Translations under genes and position numbers: made by a program | Notes under the pieces: generated by a model | What the model saw: the letters and a program-made list of their open reading frames with translations, nothing else | Databases searched by the model: none | Told to the model about the DNA's origin: nothing | Assembly (NCBI GenBank): GCA_009780345.1 | Contig: WRAG01000019.1 | Span: 1-45,883, forward strand | Source of the DNA: Oscillospiraceae bacterium | Lineage (GTDB): Bacteria; Bacillota; Clostridia; Monoglobales; WRAG01 | DNA: 45,883 nt | Reading direction: 5' to 3' | In this document: piece by piece, positions 17,214 to 23,969 of the stretch | How the letters are laid out: each line of letters starts with the position of its first letter | Position numbering within the stretch: position 1 is the first letter of the stretch

Positions 17214-19472
17214 TTAAATATTTAATTCAAACTCGCCGAGTTCCTTATCAATTAAGATATCCAGATACACGTTTCCAAAAATTTCTTTTACGCAAGTTTT
17301 ATACCCGCCAACCTCATTTGGCGCCGCAAACCCTTTAACAAACGGTCCTAACCGCACTTTTCCGACATGAATCGGCTCGTTCGACTTGAAAGTAAACTCA
17401 TATCCGTCGTTTGAGCGAACGTAGCGCATATCAATTCCCTTAAACCCTTTAACCTCAACGCCGTCAACATCATTTGTCAACCTTGGGATAAAATTCACCT
17501 TATCGGTAATTGTGTCAATCCCGATAATCAAATTCAACGACTTCATAATCTCGCCCTGCTGAATGGAATTGCCTAAATCCGACTGGCGGAACCAATATTT
17601 ATTCGAAAAATGCTTCACCACGCCCTCGGGAATCATGTAGTGAAACTCGTATTGGTTATAGCAGCAAAATGCCGTCGCCTCAATGCACTTGCTAAACATC
17701 TCAACATCGTCCATAAGCGCGCAAATCTCGTTAATCCAACCTTGCGCGTATCCCATTTGCCGCCCGCTGTACGGGTCAATGCCGCTTTCTTTCATAGAAT
17801 CGTATGTATTTTTGATTATATCGAAAAACGGGCACTCGTTCGCCTCGAACCCATACAAATCAGGCACTAAGAATAACAACGCAAATCGCTTGTAGTCATA
17901 CGTCCAAACGTCGTATGTATTGTCGTTAAATATCTTCCCGAACTTCGGATGATCGAAAACGAAAACCTCCAACATTCCGTCCGTCAGCGTTTTTGCATGC
18001 TTTTCGCATCTTTCCCGCAATTTGTCAAACCCGCAGTCGCGAGCGATGTTTTCGTACGCTTTCAAACCGTAGTACGCGAAGGTATTCGAGTACAAATCAC
18101 GAAAACCGTACTTCTGAATCGACGCCTCGCTTTCGGAATGCAAAACTTTATCAAAATTCGACTCGGTCGGATTTTCAATCTGCCAGAAAATAAACGCCGC
18201 CGCGTCGGTGATTTCCTTTTCATGTTCCTTCAACCAAGCGATATCAAGCGCTCCGCCCCGATACGCGGCGTACATAGACAGCATGATCGCGCCGTGTCCG
18301 TCATTCTCCTTGCCGCCTGCGTTTATGGCGCATTGCTCGCTTTTCTCGCCCGCGTTCGCAATCCGCTTCCAATTCGGCTTACCGTTCAGCGGCGATAAAT
18401 CATACAAATATCCGTTCAAGCTTTCGGCGGCTTCTTTGATTCGTTCGGTGCAGCCCGCGCGGTTCAACTCCATCAAAGTTCGCCCGACATCGCGGCTCCA
18501 AATATCCTTCGAATACGCGCCGACGTTGTCGCGAAACGTCCCGAATCCGACGTAACATCCGAAGTTCGGCGAACCCTCCGACGATGTAACCGGCATTCCG
18601 TTCGCGTCAATCTTTTTCTTCGCAATATCGTCAAGGTTTGCCGCGTAAACGTTGGTCAAAATATCCGCGACGTTGTTGCCGAAGAACCGAACGTCCGGTC
18701 CGGCGTAATTGTCCGGTAAAACGCGCTCCAATCGCGCGGGAATCTCGTCCCTGAACTGATACAGCCGCCGCGCAAGCAACTCCAACGCGGGTTCATACCT
18801 TTTATTTAAGAAAATCTCCGGTTCGATAATTTTTTCAACATTCGGCGCGGCCTCGCCCGACTTCAAAAACGTCGCCGCGGTAATAAACGCGTCGTTTGCC
18901 TTAGCAGAGGAAGATACAATTTTTATCCCCTCAACAGCTTCGTCCGCAAGCTTCACCGCCATGATAAACTTCGAACCTTTATCGGTTTCCTCATCCATTT
19001 CGTTCAACAGTCGCGCGTCGTCCAGCAATTTTTTCGCGTTCATATCTGACACAAACGGTTCCTTATGCGGCGCGAAAAAAGTTTGATAATTCCCGCGCTC
19101 GTGCTCCTTTTGCTCGTAATAAACTTCGTAATTCCAAATGTTTAGCCCGAAAATCAGCGGAATATACTCGCATGTTTGATTTCGATATACAATTTGCAGG
19201 TATCCCAACGTATCACCAATGAAAATTCGCGGAGAATAGTTGGCGTTCAGCTCGTCAGGTCCCCACCAGTCGCTCATCGCTTGTTTAGTGGTCACCATTC
19301 CGGTGAAATATCCGAACGAAACAGGCTCATCGCCGTCAACGGTGTAATATTCGCCGATTTCAAAATTCTTCGCGTTCAATCCGTCGCTTTTATAGCTAAA
19401 CGAAAATGGGATATCGTTTAATTTTACTGTTTTATCATCGTTTGAGCGTTTTAGTTGTATGTATTTGGTCAT
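17214..19472 (-). CDS. cytosolic (alpha/alpha)-barrel protein, glycosidase-like
   Basis: 752 residues from the ATG at 19472, which has AAAGGA 8 nt upstream. The frame stays open for 22 more codons upstream, but those lie in the repeat mosaic and have no ribosome site. There is no signal peptide. After an N-terminal beta domain (1-170) the protein is mostly helical with repeated helical hairpins (about 290-640), including DIWSRDVGRTLMELNRAGC, SEQCAINAGGKENDGHGAIM and YDVWTYDYKRFALLFLVPDL, and ends in a beta domain. This is the look of six-hairpin glycosidases (GH15/GH78-like clans). I infer breakdown of oligosaccharides produced by the extracellular lyase, but I cannot assign a family, so product naming should stay cautious. 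Confidence 0.7.
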   Translation of the reverse strand: MTKYIQLKRSNDDKTVKLNDIPFSFSYKSDGLNAKNFEIGEYYTVDGDEPVSFGYFTGMVTTKQAMSDWWGPDELNANYSPRIFIGDTLGYLQIVYRNQTCEYIPLIFGLNIWNYEVYYEQKEHERGNYQTFFAPHKEPFVSDMNAKKLLDDARLLNEMDEETDKGSKFIMAVKLADEAVEGIKIVSSSAKANDAFITAATFLKSGEAAPNVEKIIEPEIFLNKRYEPALELLARRLYQFRDEIPARLERVLPDNYAGPDVRFFGNNVADILTNVYAANLDDIAKKKIDANGMPVTSSEGSPNFGCYVGFGTFRDNVGAYSKDIWSRDVGRTLMELNRAGCTERIKEAAESLNGYLYDLSPLNGKPNWKRIANAGEKSEQCAINAGGKENDGHGAIMLSMYAAYRGGALDIAWLKEHEKEITDAAAFIFWQIENPTESNFDKVLHSESEASIQKYGFRDLYSNTFAYYGLKAYENIARDCGFDKLRERCEKHAKTLTDGMLEVFVFDHPKFGKIFNDNTYDVWTYDYKRFALLFLVPDLYGFEANECPFFDIIKNTYDSMKESGIDPYSGRQMGYAQGWINEICALMDDVEMFSKCIEATAFCCYNQYEFHYMIPEGVVKHFSNKYWFRQSDLGNSIQQGEIMKSLNLIIGIDTITDKVNFIPRLTNDVDGVEVKGFKGIDMRYVRSNDGYEFTFKSNEPIHVGKVRLGPFVKGFAAPNEVGGYKTCVKEIFGNVYLDILIDKELGEFELNI

Positions 19473-19494
19473 AGAATTTGTCCTTTCTTTCAGA

Positions 19495-20204
19495 GCGAGG
19501 CTCTGGAGCATTTTGCGCGGTCGCGCGCGGCGCGGCAAGGACCAGTCCTTGCCAATCCAGCAAACTTTTGCGCGCCAAAAGTTTGATCAAAAGCGCCTTG
19601 CGGACTCACACGCTCAAAAACCGAGCGCACATGGCGCGGAAGTGAGTGCAAACAACTCGCCCCTGTCAAAACAACATCTCGCGCTTTTAGGCGCGGGTCG
19701 CTCTCGACAGAGAGCAGCGTTCGCACACACTAGTCTTTCCGCGAATGCGGTTCGCTAACTCTTGTCGCCCTCATGCCAGACGGGCACACACGCGGTTTGG
19801 GAGTGGCATCCAAATCTGTATTTGGGATTCGGCTAATGCCACCCCTGTGAAAACTGCCCAAGAACACGAGACGTTTCGTGGCGAAGTGTGATTGGTTGCA
19901 GTTGACCGCTAGTGGGTCGGCGGCATAGTGGCGACGGTTTGGCATAAAGCTCTTAGCAGTTTACTGCTTAGAGATTTAGACCTCCGAAGCGGTTTTGGCG
20001 AGGAGTTTCATCATCTTTTGCCGTCAAAAGTTTTTTGGGGCTTGACAAGGGTGTCAACACACCCTTGTCGTCCTGCGCTGACGAGCGCAAAGTCTGCCGC
20101 CTCAGCGGCAAAGGGGTTTTTAGGGCAAAGCCCTAAAAACCTGCGGCAGCAGCCGCACATATGCGCTTGTCAGCGCAAGACAGCCCCCGCCCGCAAGGCG
20201 CAAA
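19495..20204. repeat. intergenic repeat mosaic 2
   Basis: 710 bp with no credible gene between the URO-D and barrel-protein genes. Modules: palindrome GGCAAGGACCAGTCCTTGCC (19534-19553) followed by a block to about 19597 that recurs almost exactly at 35475-35536; a block at 19672-19757 (GGCGCGGGTCGCTCTCGA and CTTTCCGCGAATGCGG) that recurs at 35608-35695; a GTCGCCCTCATG...GCGACGGTTTG pair (19758-19940) that recurs at 26014-26090; an inverted CAATCACACTTCG module (about 19850-19900); GGGGCTTGACAAGGGTGT (20037-20084) that recurs at 35779 and, inverted, at 25765-25822. The palindrome GTTTTTAGGGC-AAA-GCCCTAAAAAC is at about 20116-20140. Confidence 0.85.
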
Positions 20205-21296
20205 CTACTCAATCCCGCAAGCCTTGCGTAACTTCTTCGCAAAATACAAAAAATCATCATATGAAACTTCGGGATGAATCAGATGATCAAACGCCGGAAT
20301 ATATCCGCCGCCCTCAATCGCTGGCATAATTCGCTCAATCTCTTTGTCGATAGCATATTCGCCCTTAGCGATTTCCATCTTATCAATTCCGCCCATCGCG
20401 CAAAACTGCGTCGGATATCGTTTCTTAATCTCCACAACGTCAGAACCCGCCGCAACCTCGAAGGGATAAATCAAGTTTATTCCGCCCTCGATAAGCGGAT
20501 CGAACAGTAAATCGCAATCTCCGTCGGTGTCAAGCGAGAGGATCGGAATATTATTTTCGTCGCAAAACTGCCGAATTCGCTTATAATTCGGAACCATAAA
20601 CTCGTACATCATCGCCGGCGAGATAAGCGGCCCCTGCTTGCCCGACATGTCTTCCCAAATATGTATGCAATCAATTTGTATGTGCTTCGCCACTTCTTTG
20701 TAAATTGTAAGCCACAAATCGGTCAGCGTATCCATGATATCCGCGATAACTTCGGGATAATCATAGAACCACATAAGCAGCTCCTCAACGCCAATCAAGT
20801 CCCGCGCCGTCCCGAAAAGCCCATAAGGAAAGTTGCCCAACTGAATTGGTCCATCGTGTGCAGCCGCCCAAGCCTTGAGTTCGTCAATGTCAACGGTGAT
20901 TCGCTCTTCAAGTTTAGGTTGCAAACGTTCTTCTTTCAGCCGCTTCCAATCGTCCGGCGTTTTCACCGGATATTCCAAAAAGTTCGGTATGCTAACGTTG
21001 CCGTGTTTTACTTCGGTAACGATTCCCTGATAATTCAAAAACACCCGTTTTTCCCCGTCATCGCTAATGGTTCCCTCCTCAAACGCCGGGCAGTATCCAA
21101 GGTTTACCCAATTTGCGGGAACCGGCAAAAATCCGGCGTCGCAACCTGTTTTCGCTGTATAATCCTCGTTCACTCCGAGCCCCTGCGTCCGCCAAAGTTC
21201 CACGGTTTCGATCCACGGCCCGAAGGGAAATATAAACGGCACTCGGTCGGTTTTCTCGTTTAATACGGTTTTGATGATTCGCTCTCTTGATGTCAT
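20205..21296 (-). CDS. URO-D superfamily protein of unknown substrate
   Basis: 363 residues with the uroporphyrinogen decarboxylase / MtaA-CmuA TIM-barrel fold: N-terminal MTSRERIIKTVLNEKTDRVP, the PIQLGNFPYGLFGTARDLIG stretch, DCIHIWEDMSGKQGPLISPA and the C-terminal CAMGGIDKMEIAKG and PAFDHLIHPEVSYDDF. It is not HemE: the arginine-rich N-terminal motif of true decarboxylases is absent. In the position where corrinoid methyltransferases (MtaA, MtbA) have a zinc-binding H-x-C, it reads L-D-T-D-G-D-C, so zinc-dependent methyl transfer is doubtful. Such proteins often lie in carbohydrate loci of anaerobes, and this one does too. AAGGAG lies before the ATG. It is 32 bp after the regulator gene, so likely cotranscribed. 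Confidence 0.8.
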   Translation of the reverse strand: MTSRERIIKTVLNEKTDRVPFIFPFGPWIETVELWRTQGLGVNEDYTAKTGCDAGFLPVPANWVNLGYCPAFEEGTISDDGEKRVFLNYQGIVTEVKHGNVSIPNFLEYPVKTPDDWKRLKEERLQPKLEERITVDIDELKAWAAAHDGPIQLGNFPYGLFGTARDLIGVEELLMWFYDYPEVIADIMDTLTDLWLTIYKEVAKHIQIDCIHIWEDMSGKQGPLISPAMMYEFMVPNYKRIRQFCDENNIPILSLDTDGDCDLLFDPLIEGGINLIYPFEVAAGSDVVEIKKRYPTQFCAMGGIDKMEIAKGEYAIDKEIERIMPAIEGGGYIPAFDHLIHPEVSYDDFLYFAKKLRKACGIE

Positions 21297-21328
21297 TTTA
21301 ACGCTCCTTCAATATGTAAAATTGATAT

Positions 21329-22486
21329 TTAACTTAATTTTCGCAACTTTTCTTCGTTACACGTCAAATCTTTCACGGTTTCGCCATCGATAAACCGTAC
21401 AGGAACGGCGATTATACGGCTTGCCGCGTCGGTATTTATGATGTTCCAAACTTCTTCAGCCGATTTATAACCTAACGAATAAAAATCCTGCTCAATCGTC
21501 GTAACGGGCATTGCGACCTCGTAAGGTATGTCCATTTTGTCGAATCCGGTAACCGAAAAATCACCCGGAACGCTGTATCCGATTTTTTTGCACAAATAAA
21601 TAAGCAAATAAGCGAAAAAGTCACAGCTGCAAACCAGCGCGGTGACATTTTTCGCTTTCAGTTTCTTCAAAAATTTAATATAAAAATCAGACTGCTTTTC
21701 GTGGTCTTTAATACTCTTGATTTCGCTCGCCCACTGCTCTTCGCAAAGAGTGTCGAGCAGATTGTTTTCAAACTCATTTTTGATTCCGTATTTTTGTAAC
21801 GCCGCGCTGAACCCCAAATACCGCTCGCGAGCGGAGGAAGAGTCGGCGATTGGAACATTCGAGAGGAACGCGATGTTTTTATGCCCATTTTTGATTAAAT
21901 GTTCGGTGGATATAAAACCGCCGCCGAAATTGTCAGACACAACGCTTGAAACAGGAATTCCTTCATAGCTTTGCCCGACCGTTACCACAGGCGTTCCGTT
22001 CATTTTTATCGTCGCGACGACGGCGGAATTTGCCGATGACATGTACGGCGCGAGTATAATTCCTCCGGTTCGCTTCCGCGCCAAATCTAACAAGGTTTCA
22101 CGTTCCGCTTCGGCGTTACAGGAAACTATATGTAACGAGAGGAAGCAGTCTTTCGACTGCAAAAAATCCGACGCGCCCGAAATCATATCCACGACTTCAA
22201 CACCTGTCGTTCCTCTAGGCATAACCAGCGAAACAACCAAATTGGTTTTGTTATCACGAACGTCGCGCGGCGTTTCCGCGACAAAGCTTCCGACGCCCTT
22301 TTTGCTGTCTATCAGTTTCATAACCTGAAGTTCGCGAAGCGCGCGCTTTGAGGTAATCGAGCTAACGTTAAACATCTCGGCAAGTTCTTTCTCGGATGGA
22401 ATTTTATCGCCCGCCGCCCATGCGCCGGAATGAATTTTTTCCTTCACAAACTTCACAATTTGACTATATAAAGGTTTCGGACGCAA
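21329..22486 (-). CDS. GntR-HTH / LacI-like sugar-responsive transcription regulator
   Basis: 385 residues. Residues 1-70 are a GntR winged helix (KPLYSQIVKFVKEKIHSGAW, IPSEKELAEMFNVSSITSKR, ALRELQVMKLI, KKGVGSFV). The rest is a periplasmic-binding-protein-like effector domain as in LacI (NLVVSLVMP, GIILAPYMSS, VVTVGQSYEGIPVSSVVSDN, PGDFSVTGFDKMD, TTIEQDFYSLGYKSAEEVW). This is the AraR-type layout, used to repress sugar genes until a sugar binds. The frame extends to 22522, but a TTG at 22486 with AAGGAGGG 6 nt upstream is the better start. It heads the lyase/SLH gene series and its promoter region carries three palindromes, so it is the likely local controller. Confidence 0.85.
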   Translation of the reverse strand: MRPKPLYSQIVKFVKEKIHSGAWAAGDKIPSEKELAEMFNVSSITSKRALRELQVMKLIDSKKGVGSFVAETPRDVRDNKTNLVVSLVMPRGTTGVEVVDMISGASDFLQSKDCFLSLHIVSCNAEAERETLLDLARKRTGGIILAPYMSSANSAVVATIKMNGTPVVTVGQSYEGIPVSSVVSDNFGGGFISTEHLIKNGHKNIAFLSNVPIADSSSARERYLGFSAALQKYGIKNEFENNLLDTLCEEQWASEIKSIKDHEKQSDFYIKFLKKLKAKNVTALVCSCDFFAYLLIYLCKKIGYSVPGDFSVTGFDKMDIPYEVAMPVTTIEQDFYSLGYKSAEEVWNIINTDAASRIIAVPVRFIDGETVKDLTCNEEKLRKLS

Positions 22487-22523
22487 CAAAATCCCTCCTT
22501 GAAATACGAAAAACGCTGACAAA

Positions 22524-22576
22524 CTAGGATGCCTAGTATACTATGTAAATATAACATATTTACACGGTACTGTCAA
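22524..22576 (-). promoter_or_regulatory. promoter with overlapping palindromic operators for the GntR/LacI-type regulator
   Basis: Minus-strand promoter TTGACA (22576-22571), 17 nt, TATATT (22553-22548). A perfect 9+9 palindrome TGTAAATAT-AAC-ATATTTACA (22544-22564) covers the spacer and the -10. Just downstream are TAGTATACTA (22534-22543) and CTAGG-ATG-CCTAG (22524-22536). The first is placed to block polymerase. I infer autorepression and control of the whole minus-strand series to 5.6 kb. Confidence 0.75.
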
Positions 22577-22629
22577 CGTTTTTTTGTTCAAATTTTCAGT
22601 TTTTACTCAGGTGGTATACTAAGTTGAAA

Positions 22630-23532
22630 TTACAGCAAAAACCAAACCATAAGCGGCACGGTGATAACAGACAGAATTGTACTTACCATGATTATCTGCG
22701 CCGCGGCGACTGCGTCGCCGTCAAAGTTTGCCGCGCTTACGATTATTTTAACCGCCGCGGGCATCATGGTGATTATAACCGGAACGCCGAGCATCATTCC
22801 TTCAAATCCCAGCAATCTCAGCACTACGAACAGTAGGAGTGGATAGAGAACCAGCCTAAGCGCCGACACCGCGAAGTATCGCCATTCGCCAAACATCGCT
22901 TTAAGCGGCGCGCCCGCCAACAAAAGTCCTGCTAAAAGCATAGCAAGCGGCACGGTTGACCGTCCTACAAGCTCAAGCGTAATGTAAATCCCGCTCGGTA
23001 GTTCAATTGAAAGCACAAACAGCGCAAATCCTGTCAAAACCGCGATTATCGGCGGGTTAAGCAGCTTTTTCAAGCCGAATTTCCCTTTTTCGTTTAAAAT
23101 GATATTTCCGACCGACTGTGCCAGTACGAAAAACGGCAAACTGAAGATTACCGCGTAAAATAAGCCTTCCGCGCCGTATACCGCATACGCGACGGGATAG
23201 CCCATGAAACTGAAGTTCGAAAATCCCATAACCGATGTGATTATTCGCTTTAGATAAGTTTTCACTCCGGTGATGACGCTGAAAAGCCAACCGATTAAAA
23301 GCCCGACAAGTACAACCGCGAACGCGACTAAAATCAGAGCGCCGCTTGTCACCAAAATTTCGGGCGTGAATTCGTATTGCATTGAAATAATGATCAAACT
23401 TGGAAGCATAATGTTAAACAGCACTTTTGCGACACCTTTCGCAAAGTCGTCGTTTACCCATTTTCGTTTCGCGACGAACCAGCCAATCGCAATAAGCACC
23501 AAAAATGCCGCCACAGTATTTATAACTTGCAT
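22630..23532 (-). CDS. AEC-family (auxin efflux carrier type) membrane transporter
   Basis: 300 residues, about ten membrane segments in two halves, each of five. Hallmarks are the N-terminal AAFLVLIAIGWFVAKRKWVN, KVLFNIMLPSLIIISM, MGFSNFSFMGYPVAYAVYGA and the C-terminal LGVPVIITMMPAAVKIIVSA-like region. Bacterial members carry malate and other organic anions; the substrate cannot be told. AAGGGGTGA lies 6 nt before the ATG. It has its own promoter (23662-23690) and a pair of 11-bp direct repeats in its leader. It ends about 50 bp before the promoter of the carbohydrate regulator and is probably a separate unit. Confidence 0.85.
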   Translation of the reverse strand: MQVINTVAAFLVLIAIGWFVAKRKWVNDDFAKGVAKVLFNIMLPSLIIISMQYEFTPEILVTSGALILVAFAVVLVGLLIGWLFSVITGVKTYLKRIITSVMGFSNFSFMGYPVAYAVYGAEGLFYAVIFSLPFFVLAQSVGNIILNEKGKFGLKKLLNPPIIAVLTGFALFVLSIELPSGIYITLELVGRSTVPLAMLLAGLLLAGAPLKAMFGEWRYFAVSALRLVLYPLLLFVVLRLLGFEGMMLGVPVIITMMPAAVKIIVSAANFDGDAVAAAQIIMVSTILSVITVPLMVWFLL

Positions 23533-23596
23533 AAAAATTCACCCCTTAAAACCAAAAAAAGTTTACATAATATCGTTCGAATGTAATTGAAATTTT

Positions 23597-23629
23597 TTAT
23601 GTGAACCTGCTGCTCAAATTATGTGAACC
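23597..23629. repeat. two 11-bp direct repeats in the AEC gene leader
   Basis: TTATGTGAACC occurs at 23597-23607 and 23619-23629, exactly 22 bp apart (about two helical turns). A related half-site in opposite orientation (TTTCACATAA) is at 23890-23899. This spacing suits a regulator bound as two copies on one face of the DNA, downstream of the promoter. Confidence 0.6.
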
Positions 23630-23661
23630 AATCGCAATATTTCAAAAAATTCTCGCCTAAA

Positions 23662-23690
23662 ATTATATCATTAATCAACCTAAATTGCAA
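23662..23690 (-). promoter_or_regulatory. sigma-A promoter of the AEC transporter gene
   Basis: On the minus strand TTGCAA (23690-23685), 17 nt, TATAAT (23667-23662). The leader would be about 120 nt. Confidence 0.7.
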
Positions 23691-23696
23691 ATCAAT

Positions 23697-23838
23697 AAAA
23701 AAATGGCTAAATGTCGAAGACATTTAGCCTATGTCCGTTTAATAAAATAAACGGAGGGAAATGAAAAAAGTTTACCAGTTGTGGTAAAAAGAACTGCTAA
23801 CAGTTCTCTGTAGTCCGACACACTCGTGTATCGTACAT
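23697..23838 (-). ncRNA. candidate small RNA with four hairpins and terminator
   Basis: No open frame of note. On the minus strand there are four perfect hairpins in order: AGAACTG-TTAG-CAGTTCT (23807-23790), TTACCA-CAAC-TGGTAA (23787-23772), an 8-bp TCCGTTTA/TAAACGGA stem (23755-23734) and GGCTAAATGTC-TTC-GACATTTAGCC (23729-23705), the last followed by A and seven T, a textbook intrinsic terminator. A promoter lies just upstream. The size would be about 140 nt. I do not recognise a known RNA family. It lies between hydA and the AEC gene, downstream of the hydA terminator. Confidence 0.55.
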
Positions 23839-23842
23839 GTAT

Positions 23843-23871
23843 ATTTTATCACCTTTATCCGAAAAATACAA
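23843..23871 (-). promoter_or_regulatory. promoter of the candidate small RNA
   Basis: On the minus strand TTGTAT (23871-23866), 17 nt, TAAAAT (23848-23843); start near 23837. Confidence 0.5.
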
Positions 23872-23927
23872 TGGTTATTTTTGTAGATGTTTCACATAAA
23901 TTACGAAAAAATTTGTGCATTTCCAAC

Positions 23928-23953
23928 AAAAACGGCGCCCTTTTGGGCGCCGT
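23928..23953 (-). terminator. terminator of the hydrogenase operon
   Basis: On the minus strand ACGGCGCCC-AAAA-GGGCGCCGT followed by T-rich sequence, 17 bp after the hydA stop codon. Confidence 0.85.
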
Positions 23954-23969
23954 GGTGTAGCTGAACAGT

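Noticed and set aside
19473-19538. Longer N-terminus for the barrel protein (start at 19538)
   Set aside because: The extra 22 codons lie in repeat DNA and have no ribosome site; the ATG at 19472 has one.
19490-19726. Open frame on the minus strand in mosaic 2, with a similar peptide from 35372-35569
   Set aside because: The two peptides match because the DNA repeat matches; it is palindromic, GC-rich, without ribosome sites or domain similarity. Repeat shadows, not genes.
20205-21296. Uroporphyrinogen decarboxylase (hemE) or MtaA methyltransferase
   Set aside because: The N-terminal arginine motif of HemE and the zinc H-x-C of MtaA are both missing.
23761-23787. Eight-codon frame MKKVYQLW with GGAGGG upstream, a possible leader peptide
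   Set aside because: The hairpins and T-run around it make sense on the opposite strand as a small RNA, and no plus-strand promoter or regulated gene follows.
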